Shown: positions 7,631 through 16,809, counted from the first letter of the stretch. The stretch: 64,000 nt of DNA from JAGTVG01 sp964389805 (GCA_964389805.1 CAYMFU010000117.1:1-64000); one strand, 5' to 3'. The notes: a model not told the origin generated them from the letters alone. Program-made: numbers and translations.

Positions 7631-9763
7631 TTAAAACATAATTTTTGCATCCACAACAGCACATCCCTTACCTTCATCATATACAATTATCGGGTTAACA
7701 TCCAGTTCTTTTATCTCCGGGAAATCAACTGCGAGCTGTGAGAGCCGGTAAATACAATCCACCAGGCTATCAGTATCGGCAGGATTTTTACCCCTTGCAC
7801 CAGAAAGTAACTTATATCCCCTTATGCTTTCAATCATCTGTTTTGCACCTGTTTCACCTAAAGGAGCTACCCTGAATTTCACATCCTTATAAATTTCGAC
7901 AAATATTCCACCCAGTCCAAACATGATCACGGGACCAAAGGCAGCATCTCTTTTGATTCCCAGGATCACTTCTTCTCCCTTTTGTGCCATTTGTGTTACC
8001 CATATTCCACGAATATCTGCCTCCGGTGCTTTCTCCTTAACATTATCGAGGATTTCCTGATATTTAATTCTAACAGCCTCTTCATCTCCCACATCGAGCA
8101 TTACCCCGCCCGTATCAAATTTATGGATGATATCATCCGACATGATCTTCATCGCTACCGGGAATCCGATCTCCTTGGCAATAACTGAAGCTTCCTCTGC
8201 AGATTTGGCCAGTTTCCCTTTAAGCACCGGTAATCCATATGCTCCAATAATGATCTCTGCTTCATCTTCTTCCAGTATTTTTCTCCCAGATTGTAGTGCA
8301 CCTTCCATCACCTTTTCCGCAGATTTTTTATCTACATCCTCAACTTGTACGGGTTTAAAACTGTGTCCTTTAATCTTATGATGAAATCGATAATCACTTT
8401 CGAAAGCTTTGCACATCGATTCAGGGAGAATATAGTGCGGGATCTTGTTTCTTAGCAAAATATCAATACCGGAAGCCACATCTGCCTCTCCCATAAAGGA
8501 GGTATAGATCGGCTTATCCGTTTCTTTCGCTACTTCAACGATCTCCCTGGCAATCTCATCAATATTTGTCATGGATTGAGGGGTCAGGATCACGAAAATC
8601 CCATCCACAGAATCATCATTTGAAACGGCAGTCAAAGCTGCATTATATCTGTCGGCCCGGGCATCACCTATAACATCCACGGGATTTTTAATATTCGCCG
8701 TGGCAGGTAAATGTCGTTTTAACAATTTTGTGGTATCTTCTGAAAATCTGGATATCTCAAGCCCTTCTTTAACGGCGGCATCAGTCGTTAGCACACCCGG
8801 TCCCCCAGCATTCGTAATTATAGCAACACGGTTTGACTTAGGTGGTGGTTGATAGGCAAAGGCCATGGCTTTATTGAACATTTCCTCAATATTATCGCAC
8901 CTGAGTATTCCTGCTTGCTCAAAGGCTGCATCACAGATCTCATCACTACCGGCCAATGAACCGGTATGTGAAGCGGCCGCAGAGGCGCCTTCCGATGTTC
9001 TTCCGGATTTAATGATAAGTATCGGCTTACCACTTTTAGCGATCACCTCCCGGGCAGCATCCATTAGAGCTTTTCCATCACTAACCTCTTCAAGATATAG
9101 AAGAATTACCTTAGTCTGCTCATCATTCATCAGGTAAAACATCAGGTCAATTTCACTGATATCTGCTTTGTTTCCAAAGCTGATGAATTTAGAAAAACCT
9201 ATGTGCTTGGCTCTTGCATAATCCAAAACGGCTGTGCACAATGCGCCACTCTGTGAGAGGAAGCCAATATTCCCAGGATCCGGCATCTGCCGTGCAAATG
9301 AAGCATCGAGGTTGACAGAAGGATCGGTATTGATAACACCAAGACAATTGGGGCCAATAAAGGAAATACCGTACTTTTCAGCGATCTGCTTGATCTGCTC
9401 CTCCTTCTCGATACCCCGTTCACCAATCTCCCTATACCCTGCAGAGATAATGATCACCGATTTTATCCCCTTTTGTCCGCATTGCTCCAATGCCATATGA
9501 GCAACAGAACTGGGAAATACGATAATGGCAAGATCCACTGGATCTTCAATATCTATTACGTACTTGTAAGCCTTAACGCTAGAGATATGCTTTTCTCTTG
9601 GGCTGACCGGATAGACAGCGCCGTTGAAGTCAGACTTCAGGATATTTTCAACAATATCATAGGGTACAGTTCCCTTAAGCTTGGTAGCTCCTACAATTGC
9701 CACGGATTCCGGGTTAAAAATCTTCTTCAGATTTTCCTGATGTAATTCAAATCTGGATGTCAT
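7631..9763 (-). CDS. ADP-forming acyl-CoA (acetate-CoA) ligase, fused alpha-beta
   Basis: A 710-residue NDP-forming acyl-CoA synthetase that interconverts acyl-CoA + ADP + Pi with the free acid + CoA + ATP. Domains in order are a CoA-binding Rossmann domain (residues about 12-140, with SVAIVGATKLKGTVPY), succinyl-CoA-ligase-like domains (about 150-290 and 300-460) and an ATP-grasp domain (about 485-700, with GFPVAMKIMSDDIIHK). The phosphohistidine motif SAAASHTGSLAG places the active-site His at residue 266. FIGPNCLGVINT and GFLSQSGALCTAVLDY are also diagnostic. Organic acid specificity cannot be read from sequence; acetate is the default. It lies between an ACP gene 48 nt upstream and DUF4954 15 nt downstream. 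Confidence 0.85.
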   Translation of the reverse strand: MTSRFELHQENLKKIFNPESVAIVGATKLKGTVPYDIVENILKSDFNGAVYPVSPREKHISSVKAYKYVIDIEDPVDLAIIVFPSSVAHMALEQCGQKGIKSVIIISAGYREIGERGIEKEEQIKQIAEKYGISFIGPNCLGVINTDPSVNLDASFARQMPDPGNIGFLSQSGALCTAVLDYARAKHIGFSKFISFGNKADISEIDLMFYLMNDEQTKVILLYLEEVSDGKALMDAAREVIAKSGKPILIIKSGRTSEGASAAASHTGSLAGSDEICDAAFEQAGILRCDNIEEMFNKAMAFAYQPPPKSNRVAIITNAGGPGVLTTDAAVKEGLEISRFSEDTTKLLKRHLPATANIKNPVDVIGDARADRYNAALTAVSNDDSVDGIFVILTPQSMTNIDEIAREIVEVAKETDKPIYTSFMGEADVASGIDILLRNKIPHYILPESMCKAFESDYRFHHKIKGHSFKPVQVEDVDKKSAEKVMEGALQSGRKILEEDEAEIIIGAYGLPVLKGKLAKSAEEASVIAKEIGFPVAMKIMSDDIIHKFDTGGVMLDVGDEEAVRIKYQEILDNVKEKAPEADIRGIWVTQMAQKGEEVILGIKRDAAFGPVIMFGLGGIFVEIYKDVKFRVAPLGETGAKQMIESIRGYKLLSGARGKNPADTDSLVDCIYRLSQLAVDFPEIKELDVNPIIVYDEGKGCAVVDAKIMF

Positions 9764-9811
9764 AAAAAATAAGTTTAATTTGGTAAGAAATAAAAAATAA
9801 AGAAATACTGA

Positions 9812-10051
9812 CTATATATATCCCTCAATGAACTCAACTGCACCATCGATGGACTGTATCTCCAAAGCCTTATCCTGGTCCATTTCTATGTCAAATTCTT
9901 CTTCAAATCCTGCAACCAATTCTAAACTTTGCATAGAATCAGCGCCCAGGTCAAAAATCAAATTAGCTTCATCAGCTATGCTACCTTCATCCATCTTTAA
10001 TACACGGGCCACAACTTGTTTTACTCGTGTTTGTACTTCTTGCTTTTCCAT
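9812..10051 (-). CDS. Acyl carrier protein
   Basis: A 79-residue four-helix acyl carrier protein. The phosphopantetheine attachment site is S39 in DLGADSMQSLEL; the usual primary AcpP reads DSLD at this point. The acidic helix II (EEEFDIEMDQ) and the C-terminal DGAVEFIEGYI are typical. In this window it has no fabF, fabD or rnc neighbour, so it is probably a secondary ACP rather than the main fatty-acid-synthesis carrier. It heads an operon with an ADP-forming acyl-CoA synthetase and DUF4954. An ACP synthase and the acylating enzyme must come from elsewhere. Confidence 0.88.
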   Translation of the reverse strand: MEKQEVQTRVKQVVARVLKMDEGSIADEANLIFDLGADSMQSLELVAGFEEEFDIEMDQDKALEIQSIDGAVEFIEGYI

Positions 10052-10116
10052 TAAAATTAAATTTATGTGATAGGTCTAAAAAATTGGGGTAATTTTTGAT
10101 TAATTAGTCAGAAAAA

Positions 10117-10147
10117 CAAGAATAAGTATAAAAAACTTGCTTACAAA
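10117..10147 (-). promoter_or_regulatory. Probable promoter of the acp-acs-DUF4954 operon
   Basis: On the minus strand TTTG (10147-10144) is followed after exactly 19 nt by TATTCTTG (10124-10117). That matches the Bacteroidota primary sigma pattern TTTG - about 20 nt - TAnnTTTG with one mismatch in the -7 box. It would give a leader of roughly 60 nt before the ACP start at 10051. Confidence 0.45.
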
Positions 10148-10163
10148 AGACCAGGGTTAACGA

Positions 10164-10194
10164 ATTGATGATTTTTCTTCCAGTAATCATCAAT
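10164..10194. repeat. Small AT-rich hairpin after the TonB receptor gene
   Basis: ATTGATGATT (10164-10173) pairs perfectly with AATCATCAAT (10185-10194) around 11 nt. It lies 43 nt beyond the TonB receptor stop and just upstream of the ACP promoter. The stem is AT-rich and no U-tract follows on the minus strand, so terminator function is doubtful. Confidence 0.3.
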
Positions 10195-10236
10195 CAATTA
10201 CTAACCAGGAATTGGAAAAAAAGAATTCTTGAACTT

Positions 10237-12696
10237 TTAGCGAATATGGGCTTTTACGCCTACGCGGAAACTTAATGGCATTCCAGGTCTCAATCCCGCC
10301 GGGCGTCTTGATACCGCATATACATTATTGAAAATATTATTAACACTGCCCTGTAGGGTAAGAAATTTATTCAACTTAACATTTGTTGATATATCCGCCA
10401 CATAATAGGCTGGGATCATCTCGGGGTCCAGAATTGTACCTTGTCCGGCAACAGTCCTCATTTCACTTACAAACTTTGAACTGTAATTAATATTGAATTT
10501 CATATGTTCAAAACTCACATTAAAGGCAACCTGATGTTTGGGGATATATGGTATCTCATCTCCGGTTTTAACACTTCCCCATGGGTCGAATTCACTTTCA
10601 AAATCGTTCTGGAAAGTTGCATTGGTATACGTGTAGATAAAAGAAATTGGAAGGCCATATGGTGATTTCCCCTTCCCTAATGGATTGTATACCATTTCAT
10701 ATTCGAGTCCATAAATTATTGATTCCCCGCCATTGAACTGTTCCCCGGAACCTGACCCACCACTTGAAGCCATATCCGATCCAAGCAGGTTCTGGTAATC
10801 GTTATAATAAAAAACGGATTGCAGGGAAAGAGTTGGAGAAGAATACCGGATCCCGACTTCATAATTTACACTGATCTCAGGTTCAGTATCCTCCCTCATG
10901 CCTGGGGGCGAAAATCCTTTGTGTATCCCAAGGAATGATGACAGGTTCCCGGAAATAGCATAATCAATGCCAATACCGGGTATAAATATGTCAGTCTTAT
11001 GATCCGTATAAGAAACATCATCTCCTTTCCGGTCAGGATCACTTTTACCATAATTTTCCTTTTCATATTTAATATTTTCATATCGAAGACCCGGGATGAC
11101 GGTTAATTTCTGAAACTTGAACTTATATTGGATAAAAGAAGCAATGGCTTTAGCATCCAGTATATAATTGCTTTCTGTACCCGGTATCCCCGGGTCGGTC
11201 AACAACATTGTCCCTTCCTGCATTTTGAATTTATCCACCCACTGATACCTGTCCATCTGGTCACGGTGCAGTCGTATTCCCAGTTCAATCTCATTATCGA
11301 CCCTTGCTCCAGGAAATGTAAGCCCAATGATTGATTCAATACCTTCGAGAAAGTATGACCTGTTATTCGCCTTTACTGATAAGGCATCATCCACAGTCGA
11401 TGTAGATCCCCGAATAATATCCATTTCATTGTTATAGGTTTCCGGATTGTTCAGGATCTTTGAAATACTTATATCCCCTGTTGAATCATTGGCTTTGACT
11501 TTATCCAGCTTGTACCAGTTCCTTTCAAAATTACTACGGTATACAGTTGTTGTTATATCCAGGAACCTGGCAGGTTGTACGGCATACCTGATATGCCATT
11601 GGTTCTGCTCATTTACCATATTATCCGCTTGGGAACCGGCATATCTTCTATAAGGATTATCCTCAAAGTCCTCATCAGTCAGGCCAAGATAGGTTTCGCT
11701 GGAATTCTCTTTAGCCATTCCAATCTTAAAGGATAAAGCTTGATATACTTTTGCATCAGGATCGGAGTGCACCCGAAACTTGGCCAGATAATCCTGTGTA
11801 TTGAACCCGGTATCCCCACCATTATCGAGGTCCTTAAATCCGTCGCTGTTGGCCAGAAAGGATTCGACCATAAATGCAACATTTTTAAACGAGGCGCCCG
11901 CATTGGCATGAACATTATAAAATCCATGAGAGCCGGCAAAAAGATTTACATTGGCATCAAATTCATTGGGAATAGGTGTGCTGTTAAAATTGATCGCGCC
12001 TCCCGTCGTGTATGGGCCATATTTAATCTGACTGGATCCTTTCCTGATTTCTATTCCTGACATACGGCCTGATGTTGGGAAGTAATATGCTGCCGGTGCC
12101 GCATAGGGTGCCGGTGCGACAAGTATACCGTCTTCCATCAAGGTAATCTTTGAGCTTCTCTCAACTCCTGTACCTCTCATCCCGATATTGGGTCTTAGCC
12201 CAAAACCATCTTCTTCCTGAATGATCATCCCGGGTACATTTCTTAAAACCCGGTTGATATCGGTATTATTGAATTTATTAAGTTCTATTTGTGACAGATA
12301 ATGCGCTGATCCAACAATATCCTTGACACCGGAGGTCCCGGCAACCAGTGAAACGCGGTTAACTACTACCCCCTCAAGGACTTTTATGGATTCTGTAAGC
12401 GGGACTTCAATGTTACTGGTCTTTCCAGGTTCTATTTGAACCTCTTTCCTGATGGATTCATAACCAATAACACTAACCTTTAATACAACTTTACCGGATT
12501 CGAGATTTTCCAGAGTAAAATGACCTGATCCATCACTGAATGTTCCGACACTAAGGCCCTCGATCATGATATTGGCTCCTGGTAAACCTGTATTTGATCC
12601 TTTATCATATATCTTTCCCTCCAGGTTACCATCTTTAGCACACACATTTTTTCCAAACAGAAATATGGAAATCATCAAGCATAAAAATTCTCTCAT
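10237..12696 (-). CDS. TonB-dependent receptor, FecA-like
   Basis: Outer-membrane receptor of about 819 residues. From the ATG at 12696 it has a signal peptide (MREFLCLMISIFLFGKNVCAK), then a carboxypeptidase-regulatory-like domain (about residues 22-100: GKIYDKGSNTGLPGANIMIEG), a plug (NTDINRVLRNVPGMIIQEED; PNIGMRGTGVERSSKITLMED; APAPYAAPAAYYFP) and a 22-strand-type barrel ending in SFRVGVKAHIR. The plug phrases are those of ferric-citrate (FecA) type receptors, so iron-chelate import is the likely role; the ligand is inferred. An upstream ATG at 12735 would put 13 residues before the signal peptide and lies at or before the predicted transcript start, so I prefer 12696. No SusD-like partner is adjacent, arguing against glycan uptake. 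Confidence 0.85.
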   Translation of the reverse strand: MREFLCLMISIFLFGKNVCAKDGNLEGKIYDKGSNTGLPGANIMIEGLSVGTFSDGSGHFTLENLESGKVVLKVSVIGYESIRKEVQIEPGKTSNIEVPLTESIKVLEGVVVNRVSLVAGTSGVKDIVGSAHYLSQIELNKFNNTDINRVLRNVPGMIIQEEDGFGLRPNIGMRGTGVERSSKITLMEDGILVAPAPYAAPAAYYFPTSGRMSGIEIRKGSSQIKYGPYTTGGAINFNSTPIPNEFDANVNLFAGSHGFYNVHANAGASFKNVAFMVESFLANSDGFKDLDNGGDTGFNTQDYLAKFRVHSDPDAKVYQALSFKIGMAKENSSETYLGLTDEDFEDNPYRRYAGSQADNMVNEQNQWHIRYAVQPARFLDITTTVYRSNFERNWYKLDKVKANDSTGDISISKILNNPETYNNEMDIIRGSTSTVDDALSVKANNRSYFLEGIESIIGLTFPGARVDNEIELGIRLHRDQMDRYQWVDKFKMQEGTMLLTDPGIPGTESNYILDAKAIASFIQYKFKFQKLTVIPGLRYENIKYEKENYGKSDPDRKGDDVSYTDHKTDIFIPGIGIDYAISGNLSSFLGIHKGFSPPGMREDTEPEISVNYEVGIRYSSPTLSLQSVFYYNDYQNLLGSDMASSGGSGSGEQFNGGESIIYGLEYEMVYNPLGKGKSPYGLPISFIYTYTNATFQNDFESEFDPWGSVKTGDEIPYIPKHQVAFNVSFEHMKFNINYSSKFVSEMRTVAGQGTILDPEMIPAYYVADISTNVKLNKFLTLQGSVNNIFNNVYAVSRRPAGLRPGMPLSFRVGVKAHIR

Positions 12697-12732
12697 TGTT
12701 GAAATTTTAAAAAGTAGCAGAAAATATTTGCA

Positions 12733-12766
12733 CAATATTAATTCTTATTTAGACTTAGTCCAAATA
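12733..12766 (-). promoter_or_regulatory. Promoter plus 21-bp palindromic operator for the TonB receptor
   Basis: Bases 12746-12766 read TATTTAGACTTAGTCCAAATA, a 10-1-10 near-perfect palindrome with a single mismatched pair. On the minus strand it contains TTTG (12764-12761), spaced 20 nt from TAATATTG (12740-12733), a TAnnTTTG box with one mismatch. The operator therefore sits over the -33 element and a bound protein would block initiation. Position and gene suggest a metal-dependent repressor, perhaps of the DtxR family; the regulator's identity is inference. Confidence 0.55.
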
Positions 12767-13060
12767 AAAATACATGACAGATATCATGTTTTCGATCATT
12801 GATTACTGTAGAATCCGGAATGGGGAAAAAACATAAAAACAGTTATGAAGCCGCAACAAATCAATCCGGATCTTGATATAAAAAACGAAATCCGGGAAGG
12901 ACCGGTCCATTTACCCCCTAAGGGAATTATAGGTAAACGTTAATAAAATAGAATTCCTAATCGGATTGAGGAATTACATTTAAACTATCAAAAAATAGAA
13001 ACCCGGGATAATCTAAGTAGGATTTTTAAACTGAAAAATGATCCGGTCAATTAAAAGAGA
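12767..13060. other. Intergenic region between ftsZ and the TonB receptor, no clear gene
   Basis: Together with the terminator next to it, this separates two minus-strand genes. One plus-strand frame from ATG 12845 gives 32 codons (MKPQQINPDLDIKNEIREG and on), two consecutive TAA codons, then about 35 further open codons to 13054. I do not recognise it, and it may be chance or a relic. No RNA gene is apparent. Confidence 0.3.
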
Positions 13061-13092
13061 AAGGAACAGGGGGAGGACGATCCCTGTTCCTT
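13061..13092 (-). terminator. Rho-independent terminator of the dcw operon
   Basis: AAGGAACAGGG (13061-13071) pairs perfectly with CCCTGTTCCTT (13082-13092) around a 10-nt loop. On the minus strand the stem is followed by TCTCTTTTAATT. It lies 82 nt beyond the ftsZ stop and marks the end of the long division/cell-wall operon. Confidence 0.75.
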
Positions 13093-13173
13093 ATTAAAAA
13101 ATACTGAATTGTAAAAAAACCAAATACAAAGCACTCATTAACACCATATTAATGAATCCTCACATTATTAACA

Positions 13174-14697
13174 CTAATCAACATTATCATGCAAAAACTT
13201 ATTGTTACCCAGGATCTGGTTATCGTCATTCAGATTATACCTGGATACCTCATGTTCTGATGAGTGGGGAACATCCTGGAGCTTTACCTTTTTTCTAAGG
13301 TATGCCGGCATATCCCATTTCTCCTTGTACTCATCTTCGGAAACATTGTAGTTCTTCACCTTTTTTAATTTTTCAGATCTTTCCTTAGCCTGAAGAAGTA
13401 AACGCTCTTTCTTTTCATCCAGCTCTTCACTTTCAGTGACCATATTATTATCTATTTCCTGTGCTGACTGACTGACCGGTGAGTTAAGATCCACAAGCTC
13501 TTCCTGCTGAGGGCCTTCCTCTTCCTCCATAGGTCTCCTGGCAGGAGGTTCAAAGGCATATCCCCGCTCCATGGTTGGATTTTCTTTTTCTTCAGGCGCC
13601 ACAGGCATCTCATTTCGTTCAGATTTCAACAATTCTTCATCAAAAAGTTTTATCTGCTTGCTTGATTCCAGGTCAATAATCTTTTTACGTTCCTCATAGG
13701 AAATATCATTTGTTGGCGTATCAAATCCGGTTGCTATAACAGTAACATTTATAGCATCTCCCAGATTTGGATCTACACCGTGCCCGAATATCATCTCTGC
13801 CTCTTCACCTGCCCTTTCCTGTATGTAATCGGTGATTTCTGCAAGCTCGTCCATTTGTAGCTCAGCTTCTACTCCGGAAGTGATGGATAACAATATCTTC
13901 TTAGCACCCAGGATATCAGTATTGTTCAGCAATGGTGAAGAGATGGCAATTTCTGCTGCTTTCAGGGCCCTTTGCTCCCCGGAGATTGTTGATGAACCCA
14001 TAACTGCGGCACCTGAATCATTCATTACCGTTTTAACATCTTCAAAGTCAACATTTACGTAGCCAGATACTGTAATGATCTCCGCAATTCCTTTTGCCGC
14101 TGTGGTCAATACATTATCGGCCTCAGCAAATGCCTTGGTTACAGGCAAATTACCATAGATTTCACGTAATTTATCATTGACAATTACAAGAACCGTATCA
14201 CAATTTTCCTTTAGCTCTGCTATTCCGGTGTCGGCAATAAATGACTTCTTCTTGCCTTCGAATCTAAAAGGTTGAGTAACTATCCCGACAGTCAGGATAT
14301 CCAGGTCTTTAGCAACACGTGCGATTATTGGAGCAGCTCCGGTACCAGTTCCTCCACCCATTCCAGCTGTTATAAATACCATTTTTGTGTTTTCGCTGAG
14401 CAGGTTCCTGATCTCTTCCTTGTTTTCAAGGGCTGCATCCTTCCCAACCTCAGGATTAGCACCTGCACCCAAACCTTCAGTCAATGTGGTTCCAATCTGC
14501 AGTTTACTTGGTACCGGGCTGCTCTGTAAGGCCTGTAGGTCGGTATTGCAAATAACAAATTCGACCCCTTTTATTCCCTGATTGTACATATGATTGACAG
14601 CATTGCTGCCACCTCCACCTACACCAATAACTTTTATAATTGATTTATGGTGGGCCGGTATGTCAAATTCAAATGAATTCATAGTATTGTCCTCCAT
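13174..14697 (-). CDS. ftsZ: Cell division protein FtsZ
   Basis: The tubulin-like GTPase that forms the Z ring. The 507-residue protein has the N-terminal nucleotide-binding GVGGGGSNAVNHM, the tubulin signature GMGGGTGTGAAPIIA near residue 110, and the T7 region NVDFEDVKTVM near 215. After the globular core (to about residue 330) comes an acidic, poorly conserved linker. The conserved C-terminal peptide that binds FtsA appears as DMPAYLRKK at 462-470. A further 37 residues follow it, an extension beyond the usual C-terminus. It is the last gene of the operon, 16 nt after ftsA, before a strong hairpin. The ATG start fits the family. Confidence 0.97.
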   Translation of the reverse strand: MEDNTMNSFEFDIPAHHKSIIKVIGVGGGGSNAVNHMYNQGIKGVEFVICNTDLQALQSSPVPSKLQIGTTLTEGLGAGANPEVGKDAALENKEEIRNLLSENTKMVFITAGMGGGTGTGAAPIIARVAKDLDILTVGIVTQPFRFEGKKKSFIADTGIAELKENCDTVLVIVNDKLREIYGNLPVTKAFAEADNVLTTAAKGIAEIITVSGYVNVDFEDVKTVMNDSGAAVMGSSTISGEQRALKAAEIAISSPLLNNTDILGAKKILLSITSGVEAELQMDELAEITDYIQERAGEEAEMIFGHGVDPNLGDAINVTVIATGFDTPTNDISYEERKKIIDLESSKQIKLFDEELLKSERNEMPVAPEEKENPTMERGYAFEPPARRPMEEEEGPQQEELVDLNSPVSQSAQEIDNNMVTESEELDEKKERLLLQAKERSEKLKKVKNYNVSEDEYKEKWDMPAYLRKKVKLQDVPHSSEHEVSRYNLNDDNQILGNNKFLHDNVD

Positions 14698-14713
14698 TTA
14701 GTTTCATTTTTAG

Positions 14714-16030
14714 TTAATAATCCTGCCTGTCATCAACATCGTCAATCAACAGGCTTTTGGTTTTTTCTATAATATTAGTAAAGAATTTTGTTCCTGTGTT
14801 TTTCTTATCTCCCCTGTATTTATTTGAAGAAGATTCGGATTTACCCTGAGATTCCATGTATCTGTTTTCGCGGTCATCCAGGGCTTTAAATCCTGATAAC
14901 ACCAATCCAAGGGTAGTCGCGAACATGGGGCTCTTAACAGCGTCTATTTTACTTTTACCCAGATGTTCATTCGGATAACCTATCCTGGCTTCCATACCTG
15001 TCATGTATTCCACGAGCTGCTTCAGGCAACCCATCTGAGCCCCACCTCCCGTAAGGATGATACCTCCGGCAAGCTTATTTTCGTATCCTGAGGTAATGAC
15101 CTCCGCATGAATAAGTTCAATGATCTCTCCCAGCCGGGCTTCAATAATATGAGCCAGATTTTTTATAGAGATCTCTTTGGGTGGCCTGTTCTTTAAACCA
15201 GGTATGGAAACAATCTCATTTGGATTAGCTTCCTCTGCAATTGCTTTCCCAAATTTGGTCTTAAGCAATTCTGCCTGATGATGCATAACCAGGCATCCCT
15301 GTTTAATATCGGAGGTGATAATATTTCCGCCAAATGGAATGACTGCTGTGTGGCGAATAATATTCTCATGAAAAATAGCAATATCAGTAGTGCCACCCCC
15401 AATATCAACAAGACATACACCGGCTTCTTTTTCTTCTTCGCTTAATACGGAAAGTGAGGAAGCTAAAGGCTCAAGGATCAGGTTCTCAATTTCCAGTGCA
15501 GCCCTCTTGACACATTTATTTACATTATTTATGGCATTGGTCTGTGCGGTGATAACATGGAAATCCGCTTCAAGTCTTACTCCAGACATTCCTACCGGAT
15601 CCATGATCCCATCTTCGAAATCAACATAATAATCCTGCGGCATTACATGAATGATCTCGCTTCCCGGAGGGGTAACCGTCCGGTACATATCATTGGTTAA
15701 TCTGTTAATGTCCTCAATTGTTATTTCATCATCGGAGGTATTCCTTGTAATGCCCCCATGATGAATAGCACTTTTGATATGCTGGCCGGCAATACCAACA
15801 TTAACTACACGAATATTGATCCCGGATTGTTCTTCGGCTTCTTTCATGGCTGTTTCTATTCCATGAATGGTTTTATCGATGTTGGTAACAATCCCTCTTA
15901 TTACCCCGTCCGAAACAGCCTTGCCCATTCCGAGGACCTCGAGTTTACCGTATTCGTTTTTTCGACCAACAATTGCACATATTTTTGTGGTGCCAATGTC
16001 TAGTCCTACGATAATTTTATCTTTTCCCAT
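14714..16030 (-). CDS. ftsA: Cell division protein FtsA
   Basis: Actin-like ATPase that anchors FtsZ to the membrane. The 438-residue protein opens with VGLDIGTTKICAIVG (phosphate 1), has VCLVDIGGGTTDIAIF near residue 205 (phosphate 2) and GGIILTGGGAQM near 330 (adenosine motif). The 1C subdomain unique to FtsA lies between them. The C-terminus carries the amphipathic membrane-targeting helix FFTNIIEKTKSLL after a disordered linker. The gene sits 11 nt after ftsQ and 16 nt before ftsZ, the normal arrangement. Confidence 0.97.
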   Translation of the reverse strand: MGKDKIIVGLDIGTTKICAIVGRKNEYGKLEVLGMGKAVSDGVIRGIVTNIDKTIHGIETAMKEAEEQSGINIRVVNVGIAGQHIKSAIHHGGITRNTSDDEITIEDINRLTNDMYRTVTPPGSEIIHVMPQDYYVDFEDGIMDPVGMSGVRLEADFHVITAQTNAINNVNKCVKRAALEIENLILEPLASSLSVLSEEEKEAGVCLVDIGGGTTDIAIFHENIIRHTAVIPFGGNIITSDIKQGCLVMHHQAELLKTKFGKAIAEEANPNEIVSIPGLKNRPPKEISIKNLAHIIEARLGEIIELIHAEVITSGYENKLAGGIILTGGGAQMGCLKQLVEYMTGMEARIGYPNEHLGKSKIDAVKSPMFATTLGLVLSGFKALDDRENRYMESQGKSESSSNKYRGDKKNTGTKFFTNIIEKTKSLLIDDVDDRQDY

Positions 16031-16041
16031 GTTATATTATT

Positions 16042-16809
16042 TTATTCACATATTATTTGATGCTCGTACTCCAGATTTACCCTTGCATAATGGTTCCAAC
16101 CTTTATGGGGTAATATTTTCTTGTAGAAATATCTCAGTTTTATTAATTTCTCATTAATATCTTCAGCTTTTCCGAACTCAATGTATTGTTTGGTAACCTG
16201 AGGATAAAGAATGATATCTCCTTTCCTGTCAATGTTCAATTGTGTTATCTGCGCTTTCCAGAAGTAATCCTTATTGATGAAATTAACCATTTCAAAAAGT
16301 GGTTGATAGACCGAATCAGCCAATAAGTTCCCTGAAGTAACTTTATCCAGGTAGTCGCCACTGATCAGCAAAACCCGGGGTGTATATTTATCAGAAGTTG
16401 AAATAACTTTCCCTGATTCGCATATATAACTATCTGGCTTATCTGGCCGGATGATCCTGGCAATTGGTTTACATAATGATATTTCAATAGTCAGGTTTCC
16501 AGAAAGGTCTTTAAAAGCCTGGGTGGTGGAAACGTATTCATGTTGTCTTACCCTGTTTTCAATAGCTTTCAGATCAATATCGGCATAATCGCTGCCTATG
16601 ATAAAGTCGCTATTATCTGCAGTGATCAAATTAGAGATCTCTTCCTTACTCAGGAAATAATTATTGCCCTCATCATGGATCATGATGTTAAGCTCCTGGA
16701 TCTTTTTATAGTCCTGTTTCCTTTCCACAAAGGCAATTGCGGAAAAGGCAAGTACAACAAGTACAACCAGCTTTATTTCGCTTCGTATGTTAATTCTCAG
16801 AAATTTCAT
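16042..16809 (-). CDS. ftsQ: Cell division protein FtsQ
   Basis: A 255-residue bitopic division protein. A short cytoplasmic N-terminus precedes one membrane helix (about residues 12-28, KLVVLVVLAFSAIAFV), then a POTRA-like domain (LNIMIHDEGNNYFLSKEEI; QHEYVSTTQAFKDLSGNLTI) and a beta domain with ITQLNIDRKGDIILYP. FtsQ sequences are weakly conserved; the call rests on topology, size and position between murC and ftsA. The start overlaps the 3' end of murC by 20 nt, implying translational coupling. Confidence 0.88.
   Translation of the reverse strand: MKFLRINIRSEIKLVVLVVLAFSAIAFVERKQDYKKIQELNIMIHDEGNNYFLSKEEISNLITADNSDFIIGSDYADIDLKAIENRVRQHEYVSTTQAFKDLSGNLTIEISLCKPIARIIRPDKPDSYICESGKVISTSDKYTPRVLLISGDYLDKVTSGNLLADSVYQPLFEMVNFINKDYFWKAQITQLNIDRKGDIILYPQVTKQYIEFGKAEDINEKLIKLRYFYKKILPHKGWNHYARVNLEYEHQIICE

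Noticed and set aside
13072..13081. Shine-Dalgarno-like GGAGGA near ftsZ
   Set aside because: It is the loop of the terminator hairpin on the plus strand with no open frame following.
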